Assembly: GCA_013285705.1 (NCBI GenBank)
Contig: JABDHA010000003.1
Span: forward strand, 1 to 64,000
Length of the DNA stretch: 64,000 bases
DNA from: Acidobacteriota bacterium
Lineage (GTDB): Bacteria > Acidobacteriota > Terriglobia > Terriglobales > Acidobacteriaceae
Direction: 5' to 3'
The notes beneath the pieces were generated by a model. That model searched no databases. It saw nothing but the letters and a program-made list of their open reading frames with translations, and was not told the origin of the DNA. Numbering within the stretch: the stretch's first letter is position 1; every line of letters starts with the position of its first letter. The position numbers and the translations under genes were made by a program. Below, piece by piece: positions 42,333 through 51,044 of this stretch.

Positions 42333-42962
42333 CTACATCTCAAGCAAACCTCTACGGACCGCTAACGTCACAGCGTGTGTTCGGTCTCTCGCCTGAAGCT
42401 TCTCCGCGATGTTTTTGATATGGAAGTTCACTGTCGTCTCTGAAATCCCTAACTGATCTCCTATCTGCTTGTTTTTCGTGCCGTCTCGGATGAGCGATAG
42501 CACTTCGGTCTCGCGGAGAGTGAGTTCTTCCTCCCCCCAGTGTTCCGCAACGACGCCAGCAACTTCTGGAGGAATGTATTTTTTTCCTTTGTAGACGGTG
42601 CGGATGCTCTTAATCAACTCATCTTTGGATGTGCTCTTCAAGACGTAAGCAGCGGCTCCAGCGCGTAGGGCGCGTTGGATCTCTATGTCTCCCCTTGATG
42701 TTGTCAGCATGATGATTCGGGCGTTGGGAGATTGTTTGCGGATTGTCATCAGGGTTTCGGTGCCGGTCGCACCTGGAAGCCTCTGGTCCATCAGAACAAC
42801 ATCTGGCCTAAGACGGCGGTATTCACTTATTGCCTCGTCAGCAGTTTCCGCTTGAGCAACCAGTTCCATATCTGGTTGAGAAGATATAAGTGTCTCCAGA
42901 CCGCCCCGAAAGATCGGATGGTCCTCAACCGTCATAACTCGTATTCGCTTTCCGGTGGTCAT
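42333..42962 (-). CDS. NarL/FixJ-family response regulator, orphan
   Basis: 209 residues from ATG 42962 (the track begins one codon earlier at TTG). Receiver: TVEDHPIFRGGL, phosphoacceptor in VVLMDQRLPGATG, IIMLTTSRGDIE, AYVLKSTSKDEL. LuxR HTH: LTLRETEVLSLIRDG and ISETTVNFHIKNIAEKL. The tail RTHAVTLAVRRGLLEM repeats that of the regulators at 9990 and 44490. No histidine kinase is adjacent, so it must be phosphorylated by a distant kinase or work alone. Neighbours are a ferredoxin remnant and a DUF417 gene. Confidence 0.92.
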   Translation of the reverse strand: MTTGKRIRVMTVEDHPIFRGGLETLISSQPDMELVAQAETADEAISEYRRLRPDVVLMDQRLPGATGTETLMTIRKQSPNARIIMLTTSRGDIEIQRALRAGAAAYVLKSTSKDELIKSIRTVYKGKKYIPPEVAGVVAEHWGEEELTLRETEVLSLIRDGTKNKQIGDQLGISETTVNFHIKNIAEKLQARDRTHAVTLAVRRGLLEM

Positions 42963-43057
42963 CAAGTTGCTGAATCATGCCTGCGAATCACAAATTGCCT
43001 TCCTAACAGTTGGCGCCAACCATATTCACACTCGAAGAGAAGAACGTCGCGTCGACG

Positions 43058-43573
43058 CTAGAAGATACTTCTTGTGTCTGCCGGCAGAGAATAAGCGGCC
43101 TTTAGAGAATCGGCTAAGGTCCAAAACGAGGCACCAAGCAAGACAAAGTCTTTGATCAGAAACTCGCCGACGCCACCGGACAGAGCCGGAAATCCGCCGA
43201 GGCTTGGTTCCCAGCCTGGCGTTGTGATAATAAAGGAGAGCGTTGTCAGAAACATGCATATGGCGCCCAGACTTCCGACGGCCGAAGCGCGCGGGAACCA
43301 AGGCCTTACCGCGAGCAACGCAACGATGACAAGCTCTGTCACCCCGATGATCATCGTGAAGTGATCAACACTCCAAAGGCTGTATCCCCAACTCAGAAGA
43401 GGGCTGTGGGCAATCAATGGCTGAATGCCCACGGCCTCATAGTGCGTCGCTTTCATCGCGCCAATCCACCCAATCGCAACGACCAATCCATAACGGAGGA
43501 GCAGCCTGGCTGTCAATTCGATCCCAGCCACCCGGCGTGCCACGACGTACGATTCTGGAGCTGATTTGTTCAT
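43058..43573 (-). CDS. DUF417 (YkgB/RclC-like) membrane protein
   Basis: 171 residues from ATG 43573 (MNKSAPESYVVARRVAG) with AAGGA upstream. Four TM segments: LLLRYGLVVAIGWIGAMKA, FTMIIGVTELVIVALLAV, AVGSLGAICMFLTTLSFIIT, and FLIKDFVLLGASFWTLAD. The motif THYEAVGIQPLIAHSPLLSW is the family hallmark. The E. coli relative RclC belongs to a reactive-chlorine resistance operon; no RclR/A partners are seen here. Its role is therefore an inference from the family only. Confidence 0.82.
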   Translation of the reverse strand: MNKSAPESYVVARRVAGIELTARLLLRYGLVVAIGWIGAMKATHYEAVGIQPLIAHSPLLSWGYSLWSVDHFTMIIGVTELVIVALLAVRPWFPRASAVGSLGAICMFLTTLSFIITTPGWEPSLGGFPALSGGVGEFLIKDFVLLGASFWTLADSLKAAYSLPADTRSIF

Positions 43574-44003
43574 TGATGTCCTTTCGCCTCGAACAGCCAT
43601 ACGCTCCTGTCATCCTATTCTTAATGCCAAGGATGCCAGTTCAACACGCGCGGGGCACATTCCTTCTCTCCTTTCGTATTCTGCCGACTAGCGATGGCAA
43701 GCGTCTTCCGAAAACGTGCAGTAGTCAGCCTGTAGTTTCTTTAGGCCTCAACAGAGTGTCTTGCGAGAAGTTCTCAGCGGGGCAACAGATCAAGGTCGGA
43801 TATACCTGTATAAAACACAGGTTTTGAACTGGAACAATTTCGGTTTCTGATCTCTGAGCTTGAAGTTAAATAGACAGAACGATTCATGTTCTTTGTGCTG
43901 GATGACGCCGTGGTCACGCGGAACATTGATCAGACGAAGCGCCTGAATACGATCAGATGAACGCTGAGATCCGTCAGCCGATGCACAACTTCGAGGTAGA
44001 TTC
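43574..44003. other. intergenic region, nothing supported
   Basis: About 430 bases between DUF417 and a divergent acetyltransferase. Listed ORFs here are shadows without ribosome sites. Probably contains both promoters. Confidence 0.4.
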
Positions 44004-44318
44004 ATGACTGAAACGACGGAAGCAATGAAGGGCAAATTCGAAATCGAACGGGATGGCGGTGTCTCATTTCTCGCCTACGAAACTGACGGCGAAGGATGGA
44101 TATCCCTTCTCTATACGGAAGTTCCTCCAGCGCTCCGCGGTCGTGGCATAGCGAATGAGCTTGCTCGGATGGGGCTCGAGTACGCAAAGGCCCATAAGCT
44201 TAAGGTGGATATCGTCTGCCCTATCGTCTTTCATTTCCTCACCAAAAATCCCGAGTACAAGTCTTTGGTCGGGATTCGTGGTTACCAACCAGCGAAACCT
44301 GAGTCGACACAACTTTAA
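44004..44318 (+). CDS. YjdJ-type GNAT N-acetyltransferase
   Basis: 104-residue small GNAT (COG2388-like). ATG 44004 follows TCGAGG. Reads FEIERDGGVSFLAYETDGEG, ISLLYTEVPPALRGRGIANE (motif A with RGRGIA as CoA loop), LARMGLEYAKAHKLKVDIVC and FLTKNPEYKSLVGIRG. The family is short because it retains only the central GNAT strands; substrate unknown. Stands alone in the plus direction. Confidence 0.85.
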   Translation: MTETTEAMKGKFEIERDGGVSFLAYETDGEGWISLLYTEVPPALRGRGIANELARMGLEYAKAHKLKVDIVCPIVFHFLTKNPEYKSLVGIRGYQPAKPESTQL

Positions 44319-44489
44319 CGGAACAATGATTGTCAGATTAACCGCTGGGCCTCGTAACCTGGGCGGCATTGTAGTGCCTGTAGAACGCGATGCTGCAGAC
44401 CGATGTCACGAGAAGATCAATCAGCGCTGCGCAACTTCCGGGATTTAGAGCACGCTGAGTCTAACTTGCCACTCTGAGTGCAGGCGTCC

Positions 44490-45116
44490 TTACATGTGCA
44501 GCAGACCTCTTCGCAGAGCGACCGTCACCGCATGGGTCCTATCATTCGCCTCGAGCTTGTCGACGACATTTTTGATGTGGAAACTCACGGTCGTTTCAGA
44601 TATTCCGAGGTCTCCGGCAATTTGTTTGTTGCGCAGGCCATTGCAGATAAGTCGAAGAACATCCAGTTCACGGGGTGTCAGGTCCTCATGGCCAAGGTGC
44701 TCCGCCAATCTGGTCGCGATGTTTGCAGGAATACACTTGCGGCCGCTGTGCACCTTGCGGATGATATCGAGCAGCTCGTTCTTCTCGATACTCTTGAGCA
44801 CATACGCCAGGGCACCAGCGCGTAGAGCATGTTGGATTTCTATGTCCCCGTCGAACGTCGCGAGCATGATGATCTTTGCTTTTGGGAATTCGCCTCGAAT
44901 GGTACACATTGTCTCGATTCCCGAACAACTCGGCAGCCGTCGATCGATGAGCGTTACATCCGGCTGATGTCGACGAAATTCCTCGATCGCCTCAGCCGAG
45001 TCAGATGCCTGAGCGACGTTCAGCATGTCGGGCTGCGTCGCAATAATCATTCCTAAACCTTCCCGATAAACGGGCATGTCGTCGACCGTAAGGATTCTGA
45101 TTTGTCCCGACACCAT
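44490..45116 (-). CDS. NarL/FixJ-family response regulator, orphan
   Basis: 208 residues. Receiver: TVDDMPVYREGLGMII, phosphoacceptor in VTLIDRRLPSCSG, IIMLATFDGDIE, AYVLKSIEKNEL. LuxR HTH: LTPRELDVLRLICNG and ISETTVSFHIKNVVDKLEAN. The Thr of the active site is Ala-flanked (LATF), which is still within the range for the family. Strong similarity to the regulator at 42333, including HAVTVALRRGLLHM, shows a duplication. No kinase gene next to it. Confidence 0.92.
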   Translation of the reverse strand: MVSGQIRILTVDDMPVYREGLGMIIATQPDMLNVAQASDSAEAIEEFRRHQPDVTLIDRRLPSCSGIETMCTIRGEFPKAKIIMLATFDGDIEIQHALRAGALAYVLKSIEKNELLDIIRKVHSGRKCIPANIATRLAEHLGHEDLTPRELDVLRLICNGLRNKQIAGDLGISETTVSFHIKNVVDKLEANDRTHAVTVALRRGLLHM

Positions 45117-45484
45117 GCCAACCTCTCTTCCAATTCCTGCTGCTCTTCCAGCCTCCTAGACCTGCACAAATTACAGTGTCGAACCTGATGTTTTTCAGGT
45201 GTGCCCGGCTCTTATCTCAGCGCACACTCAGAAGTGTTCCTGACCGGCATCGCTTGAATTATTGCTGAACCGGCTCGATGAACAGGAGGGGCAAACAGCT
45301 CCAACTCACTCTTAGTTTAGTGGAGATAAATACGCTCCGGAGTGACTGACCACGACGCCACAACAGGAACAGACCAAACGGTAATTTGAGACAAAAATAC
45401 GAAGACAGAGAGGCGCTCAACTCGGTCGTATCCCTTGAATTGTCGAAGTGGAACATCGCGTGAGGCGTCGGTCCAACCATCACT
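45117..45484. other. intergenic region, nothing supported
   Basis: About 370 bases between the divergent response regulator and ECF sigma genes. Minus-strand ORFs here have no ribosome site. Presumably the two promoters. Confidence 0.4.
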
Positions 45485-46321
45485 ATGAGAGCAAGCATGT
45501 GCATTGAAACGCCCACGGTCAGCGATGAAACCAGACTTATTTCGCTTATAGTTTCTGGGGAGGCAGACCTCTTCTATGACCTGATCCGCCCCCATGAACA
45601 CCGGCTTCGCCGCGTGGCGCTCGCAGTGGTTAGGAATGAGACCGATGCCGAAGACGTCGTTCAGGAGACACTTCTGAAAGCCTTTCTAAATCTGAGCGGA
45701 TTTCGAGCCGACTCAAGATTGAGGACGTGGCTCATCAGCATCGCGCTTAACGAGGCAAAGGGCCATCTGCGCCGTCGTGGACTCCTCGCTTTTGAGCCAA
45801 TCGAAGCCTATTGCGATCGTTTTTGGAGTGCCACAGACAAGCTGTCCAATCCGTATTGCATGACTGAGCAAACCCAGGTCAAAGAGATCGTCTCGCGGGC
45901 ACTGTCGGGACTTCACCCCCGCTATCGGAACATTTACTGTCTCCGCGAAGTTCACGAGTTATCAACACAGAAAGCCGCTGAACAGTTGGGAATCTCACTT
46001 TCCGTAGCAAAGACTCGGCTCCACCGTGCGCGCCACCTTCTTCAGGAGCGTCTGAATGTGCTGATGGGTTTCCCGGTGAAACACCGCGGTCATCCTTCTT
46101 ACATTTCTACCCGTAACGCTGAATCTTCACGGTCTGTAGCGAAGCGATGCGAGGTAGCTCCACGCGAGACCTCAGACCATAAAAAGCGAGATACTGCTGC
46201 ATCCGAATCGAGCGGTGGCCATCAAATCGCAGATCAAGACTGCGTGCGAGCGCCGCTCATCTACGATGTCGGGTTTCAAACAATTGGAGCTACCTTTTCG
46301 GAGGATACAGCACATGTCTGA
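45485..46321 (+). CDS. ECF-type sigma factor with long C-terminal tail
   Basis: 278 residues. Region 2: LFYDLIRPHEHRLRRVALAV, ETDAEDVVQETLLKAFLNL and ADSRLRTWLISIALNEAKGH; region 4: SRALSGLHPRYRNIYCLREV and TQKAAEQLGISLSVAKTRLH. The sigma core ends near residue 195; the last ~80 residues (Ser/Arg/Asp-rich, ending TIGATFSEDTAHV) are an extra tail with no recognisable domain, perhaps from readthrough into decayed DNA. The stop overlaps the start of an AraC remnant (CATGTCTGA). No anti-sigma gene next to it. Confidence 0.87.
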   Translation: MRASMCIETPTVSDETRLISLIVSGEADLFYDLIRPHEHRLRRVALAVVRNETDAEDVVQETLLKAFLNLSGFRADSRLRTWLISIALNEAKGHLRRRGLLAFEPIEAYCDRFWSATDKLSNPYCMTEQTQVKEIVSRALSGLHPRYRNIYCLREVHELSTQKAAEQLGISLSVAKTRLHRARHLLQERLNVLMGFPVKHRGHPSYISTRNAESSRSVAKRCEVAPRETSDHKKRDTAASESSGGHQIADQDCVRAPLIYDVGFQTIGATFSEDTAHV

Positions 46322-46744
46322 TACGGAACAGACGATTCTTTCAGCCCTTCAGTTGTATGGCGAAAGCCTCACCGCCGCATTGTTCGCGGCGTTCTTCAGT
46401 GCGTGGCGAAACAAGAGCCTACCTGGGTGGGGTCAGGCTTCGCAAGCCGGCGACTGCGGCGTTCCACCAAGTACATGCAGGCACATTTAATTGAAGACAT
46501 CAGCCTTGCTGAGATCGCGAAGGTTACAAAACTATCTCAATCCCAGTTTGCTCGGGCATTTCGTGACTCGACAGGTTTACCTCCTTATCGATACATCCTT
46601 CGATCACGTGTCCAACGTGCTGAACAAATGATTGCGACAACTAAGCTATCCAACTGCGAGATCGCTACAAACGTAAGCTTCGTAGATCAGAGTCATTTCA
46701 CCAAAGCATTTCGTCGTTTTGTTGGAGCGACGCCAAAGAGGTGA
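46314..46744 (+). pseudogene. frameshifted C-terminal half of an AraC-family regulator
   Basis: The first frame reads LQLYGESLTAALFAAFFSAW; the next frame takes over with TKYMQAHLIEDISLAEIAKV, TKLSQSQFARAFRDSTGLPP and NVSFVDQSHFTKAFRRFVGA to a stop at 46744. Together this equals the last ~150 residues of the AraC proteins at 26703 and 33110, but more divergent. The ligand-binding half is missing and a frameshift lies between 46400 and 46440. Two HTHs are intact in the second ORF (46403-46744), so a free DNA-binding domain could in principle be produced. Confidence 0.78.
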
Positions 46745-46956
46745 CGAGAGGATCGCCAGGGCTGAACGAGGGTTCAATTCCCTCAGGGGCTTAACCGTGT
46801 TCTGCCACTCGACTTTGCGATGGCAAGAGACCGTCTAAGCATACGAAATATTTTGTAACCTTGATATAGTCTCCAACTCCAATCTGCGTCTCGGTTGTCT
46901 GGCGAAGCCGTGAACAAAAGAGATCTGCCTTTTTGGGCGAGGAGATGGGAACTAAT

Positions 46957-47868
46957 ATGCGCTTTGAGTATGATCCTTCTGTTTCATCGAAAACTGTGTC
47001 GTTCAAAACAATCGAGGTCGATGGGCTCAACATTGCTTATCGAGAGGCGGGCGATTCCAAGAGCTCTAAAATTGTGCTCCTGCATGGCTTTCCCTCGTCG
47101 TCGCATCAGTACCGCAACCTGATGCGCGAACTAGCAGGCAATTTTCATGTCGTTTCGCCCGATTACCCCGGTTTCGGTAACTCCGACATGCCAGATCCAA
47201 AGTCGTTTGCATACACCTTCGACAACACTGCGGCGATCGTCACCAAATTTCTCGAGAAGGTCGGCTTTACTCGATTCGGCCTCTACGTTCAGGATTACGG
47301 TGGCCCGGTCGGCTTCCGCATCCTCGATAAACACCCTGACTGGCTCGAATGGCTAATTATTCAGAACACCAACGCCTACGAGATCGGCTTCACTGAGGTC
47401 TGGAGCGCACTACGGACGAACTACTGGAAGGGGCGTTCTGCCGAAGCCGAAAAGGCAATCGCAGGCTTCCTCGAGCCGCCGACCGTTTACGCTGTTTACA
47501 CAACCGGCCATCCCGAACCAGAGCTCATCAGCCCTGATAACTGGAACATGGACAACCACTTTCTCGAACGCCCTAACGCAAAGCAGGTACAGCTCGACTT
47601 CTTCTACGACTATCGGACCAACGTGGAGCTCTACCCAAAGTGGCAAGCATTCCTCAAGGATCACCAACCTAAGACGATCATCTTTTGGGGCCAGGGCGAC
47701 ATCTTCTTCACGCCAGCTGGCGGTGAGGCTTTCCTCGAAATTCTGCCTAAGGCGGAGATGCATCGGCTGAATTCAGGTCACTTCGCTGTCGAGGATTGCC
47801 TGAACTACATCGCGAAGCATATGCAGGAGTTCTATCAGACGAAGGTAGCCGGCTCCCTCAAACGCTAA
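46957..47868 (+). CDS. alpha/beta hydrolase, epoxide hydrolase/haloalkane dehalogenase-like
   Basis: 303 residues from ATG 46957 (MRFEYDPSVSSKTVSFK), with GAGGAG 12 bases upstream; the track start TTG 46933 is less likely. Motifs: VLLHGFPSSSHQYRNLM, YVQDYGGPVGFRILDKHPD (Asp nucleophile), IIFWGQGDIFFTPAGGEAF and LNSGHFAVEDCLNYI (His). The cap includes FYDYRTNVELYPKWQAFLKD, as in the paralogues at 39300 and 40818. Cytoplasmic. Followed by a hairpin and then an unrelated alpha/beta hydrolase in the same direction. Confidence 0.87.
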   Translation: MRFEYDPSVSSKTVSFKTIEVDGLNIAYREAGDSKSSKIVLLHGFPSSSHQYRNLMRELAGNFHVVSPDYPGFGNSDMPDPKSFAYTFDNTAAIVTKFLEKVGFTRFGLYVQDYGGPVGFRILDKHPDWLEWLIIQNTNAYEIGFTEVWSALRTNYWKGRSAEAEKAIAGFLEPPTVYAVYTTGHPEPELISPDNWNMDNHFLERPNAKQVQLDFFYDYRTNVELYPKWQAFLKDHQPKTIIFWGQGDIFFTPAGGEAFLEILPKAEMHRLNSGHFAVEDCLNYIAKHMQEFYQTKVAGSLKR

Positions 47869-47890
47869 GCAACTAGTCATTGGATCCATT

Positions 47891-47918
47891 CGCCAGGCCG
47901 TCTCTGCATGGCCTGGCG
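47891..47918 (+). terminator. hairpin after the 46957 hydrolase
   Basis: CGCCAGGCC (47891-47899) and GGCCTGGCG (47910-47918) are perfect 9-bp arms with a 10-base loop, 23 bp after the stop. No T-tract follows, so it may be a Rho-assisted or processing hairpin. Confidence 0.5.
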
Positions 47919-47942
47919 GCAATTCAGGCTTGAGGATTTCGC

Positions 47943-48656
47943 ATGGAAATGGAATCGTGTTTTGCAGAAAAGGCAACAGTCGTCTTGGTTCACGGTCCCT
48001 GGCTTGATGCGGGAATGTGGAATAGCGTGATTCTTCCACTTCGACAGCATGGTCTTCAAGTCTTCGCCGCCCAACTTCCTCTTACTTCTTTCGAGGATGA
48101 TTTAGCGGCGATCGAGAGAACGCTGGACATGACAGACGGTCCGCTTATGTTAGTGGGACACTCGTATTCCGGCGCACTTATTGCAAATGCAGCACTTCGC
48201 TCAAATGCTATTCAGGCTCTGGTGTTCATCTCGGCTATTACTCCGGATGGCGACGAGACAGTTGCTGATGTACTGAGGCAGGATATCTTGCCCGAAGAGT
48301 CGCCTCGGATGATGGCGGATCGACATGGGTTTATATGGATGTCTGAATCTGAGTTCAGTACAACGCTCGCTCCCAATGCTGCTGCCCATCAGTGGGCTCT
48401 CATGACCGCTAAACAAAAGCCGATCTCAGTAAAGTGTCTGAACGGCCGTATTCCGAATTCCGCCTGGCAGCTACTTCCATCGTCCTACCTGATTGCAGAA
48501 CATGATCATGTTCTCAGCGCAAAGACGCAGCGACTGTTGGCGCAGAGGATGAACGCGCACATTTATGCACACCCGCTCGACTACGCTGCAGCGATGACCG
48601 AACCAGAAGTGGTGCTGGACGTCATTCTCGAAGCTGCCCACGACCATCTGGCTTAG
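47943..48656 (+). CDS. alpha/beta hydrolase with Ser nucleophile
   Basis: 237 residues. Motifs: VVLVHGPWLDAGMWNSVILP (oxyanion HG), nucleophile elbow LMLVGHSYSGALIANAA (GxSxG), and a C-terminal His in IYAHPLDYAAAM or the AAHDHLA end. Resembles small salicylate-esterase/EstC-like hydrolases (HGxWxDxxxW). Differs from the four Asp-type enzymes of the window, so it is probably an esterase. The short C-terminus and uncertain catalytic His leave activity open. Same direction as the preceding hydrolase, 74 bp apart. Confidence 0.78.
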   Translation: MEMESCFAEKATVVLVHGPWLDAGMWNSVILPLRQHGLQVFAAQLPLTSFEDDLAAIERTLDMTDGPLMLVGHSYSGALIANAALRSNAIQALVFISAITPDGDETVADVLRQDILPEESPRMMADRHGFIWMSESEFSTTLAPNAAAHQWALMTAKQKPISVKCLNGRIPNSAWQLLPSSYLIAEHDHVLSAKTQRLLAQRMNAHIYAHPLDYAAAMTEPEVVLDVILEAAHDHLA

Positions 48657-48753
48657 TAGACAGTTCCGGAGCCGAGGCAGCGTAAACATCCTTTGAGATG
48701 AGGTTGAAGCTTTGGTTCCGGCACTACACAACAGGCGTCAAATAGATTTACGG

Positions 48754-49545
48754 ATGTCTCTGCCAATGTATGAAGAACTCAACAACTCGTTAACAGCCTC
48801 ACATGTCCCTCCCTTTCGGCCCGACCTTGCGTATCCCGACCTCACACACGAGATGATCGACCGCATAGGAACATATGGAACTGTTGAAAGTGTTCCCGAT
48901 TAAACAACTCTCTTTGTGCGCGACGCACGTCAGGTAGATATGTTCGTCATCATCGAAGGAAGCATCGAGGTTTACACGCTGGCGGGGCGAAACGACGAGT
49001 GCTTTCTGCAGTTGCTCACTCCCCGGCAGTTCTCAGCGGAGCTGGATTTGTTTAATCACCAGCGAACACTGACAGGATGTCGAACCAAGGGTGACAGCCT
49101 CTTAATTCGGATCACTCGGTCACAACTTCAGCATCTGATGCGAGCCGAGGGCGATATCGCAAATCTGATCATGCAAGCTACGATCTGGCGCAAGCTGCGA
49201 TTGATCGGTGAACAAAAGGGCGGTGTCATCCTTGTTGGTCAGCCAAACAAAGTCGACTACCTATTGTTGGAGAGCTTCTTCATCCGTAACGGCTATCCAC
49301 ATCAAACGCTGGAATCGCACCAGGATTGTACCGTGATGCCATCCGTGATGCTCGCCGATGAGCGTGTCCTTCAGAAACCAGAAATTGCTACTTTAGCAGA
49401 TGATCTGGGAATCACTGAATTCCCCGATCCGAACTCCGTCTACGATGTTACTGTCGTTGGTGCTGGACCCTCAGGTCTCGCGGCTGCAGTCTACGCTACC
49501 TCGCATTTGCTCCAGAGTAGCGCTGTCATTCGGTTCAATCTGTAA
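48754..49545 (+). pseudogene. broken cNMP-binding/thioredoxin-reductase-like fusion
   Basis: The N-terminal cyclic-nucleotide-binding domain begins MSLPMYEELNNSLTAS, IDRIGTYGTVESVPD, then has an in-frame TAA, and resumes without shift as TTLFVRDARQVDMFVIIEGS and so on. A linker (GVILVGQPNKVDYLLLESFF) and the start of the FAD/NAD domain (VYDVTVVGAGPSGLAAAVYA) follow, after which homology stops at about 49500. The full family is about 550 residues with a complete TrxB-like part. Nonsense mutation plus 3' truncation; the cut lies directly against the inverted TPR remnant. Confidence 0.87.
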
Positions 49546-50065
49546 TACCTTTCGGTAAAGTGGTAACGCTAGATCATCTCGTCCACTCTGCTGATAGAGA
49601 TACGCGAGATTGAAATAAGGATTCGGATCTAGCGGCTTAAGCTCCACAGCTTTATGAAAATATGAAATAGCCTCGGCTTGCCGCCCCTCGCGAAAGAGCA
49701 TAATGGCAAGATCGTTATAGGGCCCGATTTCTTTTGGCGCCAGGAGAATAGCTTGTTGGAACTGTGATTTCTGCCTTCTCGTTATCTCTGGAGTGTTCAG
49801 CGGCCACGGCGGAGTCAACGAGAACAGGCGTGAGATCAAGTGGCAAGGTTGGACTATTTGGCGTTGCTTCTAGTGAATGTCTATATAACAGGATCGGATT
49901 GCACCAGTCATCGAGACGAGATACAAGACGCCATATGCCCCAGATCATCCAGACAGCGATGCCTGCAGCAGCTACCCTGGTCCAGTTCCTGCCTGCCCAT
50001 GTGATCGAGGACGCTACTGCTATGGCAAAACCCACTGATGCCAGATAAAGATACCTCTCAGCCAT
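49500..50065 (-). pseudogene. C-terminal remnant of a TPR membrane protein (TMTC/PMT-like)
   Basis: The first frame reads MAERYLYLASVGFAIAVASS, a TM segment (IAVWMIWGIWRLVSRL) and LYRHSLEATPNSPTL; after a shift within GCAGAAATCACAG the next frame gives QFQQAILLAPKEIGPYNDLA, GRQAEAISYFHKAVELKPLD and LALPLYRKVLQIEPND, i.e. TPR units. AERYLYLPSVG is a hallmark of multi-TM proteins with C-terminal TPRs (TMTC-like O-mannosylation group). The N-terminal TM portion is missing and a TGA stands just upstream. Dead remnant. Confidence 0.78.
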
Positions 50066-50129
50066 TTCCTTTCAATCGGCTGGTATCTGTGGGTTTAAAA
50101 GTATGTCAAACGGTTGCGCAGCATCGCCG

Positions 50130-50951
50130 TTATTCAAATCTGGCGAAGATTTCGTTTAGCCGGCCGCCCGAGGTTGAGCCTCCTAAAGCGTCGAAGGATC
50201 CTGCCTTGAGTTTTTCACTCGCCGCAACCATAGCTCCCCATCCTGATAAGGAAAGAGCTCCCCCTACGCTAATTCTGCGAACGCCGAGGTCTTCCAATTC
50301 CCTGGCCGTCGAGCCCGGTCCCATAACGAGAATATTTACAGGCTTGGGCGCTACCGCTCGCACCATTGCGGCAATGTCTTCTTTCTTGCTGACACCTGGA
50401 GCGTACAAACAGTCGGCTCCTGCGCCTGCGAACGCGACTAGTTTGTCGATCGCTTCCGTGATCGCCCCAGAATCGATGAGCAGCCCCTCGGTTCGCGCTA
50501 CTAGAATGACATTCTCACCAGTTGCGTCGATCGCTGAACGAGCGGCCCGGATTCTGTCAACAGACTGATAGACGTCATAGAGATTGGAGAGATCCCCAAG
50601 CTTGCGATCTTCAATCGAAACACCTGCAATACCTGTCTCAATCGCCAACTTTACATTTGTCGCGACGACATCTGGATCTGCAGCGAACCCGGACTCAAAG
50701 TCTGCATTGACCGGCAGATCGACTGCTTCGCAGAGCGATCTTAGGTGGCCTAATACGTTCTCCATGGTCATCGCATAGTCCGGTTTGCCCATAGTCCACG
50801 CAAAGCCTGTACTGGTTGAGGCGAGCGCCGAAAAGCCAAGATGTTGGAGGATGCGCGCGCTTCCGATATCCCATGGATTAGGCAGAATGAAGCAGCCATC
50901 GTTGTGAAGAGCACGAAATGTTGCGCGTTTTTTGGTGGTTGTGACTCTCAT
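50130..50951 (-). CDS. isocitrate lyase/PEP mutase superfamily protein
   Basis: 273 residues from ATG 50951 (MRVTTTKKRATFRALH) with AAGGAG upstream. TIM-barrel C-C bond lyase/mutase of the 2-methylisocitrate lyase-PEP phosphonomutase group: FILPNPWDIGSARILQHLGF, LPVNADFESGFAADPDVVAT (Mg site Asp-Glu), GIAGVSIEDRKLGD, ILVARTEGLLIDSG, and ADCLYAPGVSKKEDIAAMV. The canonical lyase loop KKCGH is absent, so isocitrate cleavage is unlikely; a role as oxaloacetate decarboxylase or phosphonate-type hydrolase is possible. Function unassigned. Confidence 0.85.
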   Translation of the reverse strand: MRVTTTKKRATFRALHNDGCFILPNPWDIGSARILQHLGFSALASTSTGFAWTMGKPDYAMTMENVLGHLRSLCEAVDLPVNADFESGFAADPDVVATNVKLAIETGIAGVSIEDRKLGDLSNLYDVYQSVDRIRAARSAIDATGENVILVARTEGLLIDSGAITEAIDKLVAFAGAGADCLYAPGVSKKEDIAAMVRAVAPKPVNILVMGPGSTARELEDLGVRRISVGGALSLSGWGAMVAASEKLKAGSFDALGGSTSGGRLNEIFARFE

Positions 50952-51044
50952 CGGGATCTCCTTGATTCGTGTGTGAGGAACGATTGGCTTCCAGCTCATA
51001 ACGCTGCTTCTGATGTCGATGAGCAGGCGCGGACGACGATAGAT

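Noticed and set aside
46766-46795. tRNA-like 3' end: GAGGGTTCAATTCCCTC followed by AGGGGCT
   Set aside because: The T-arm is convincing in isolation, but I cannot find matching acceptor 5' strand, D-arm or anticodon arm upstream; the preceding bases are the end of the AraC remnant. Could be an att-site tRNA fragment or chance. A tRNAscan or covariance search would decide.
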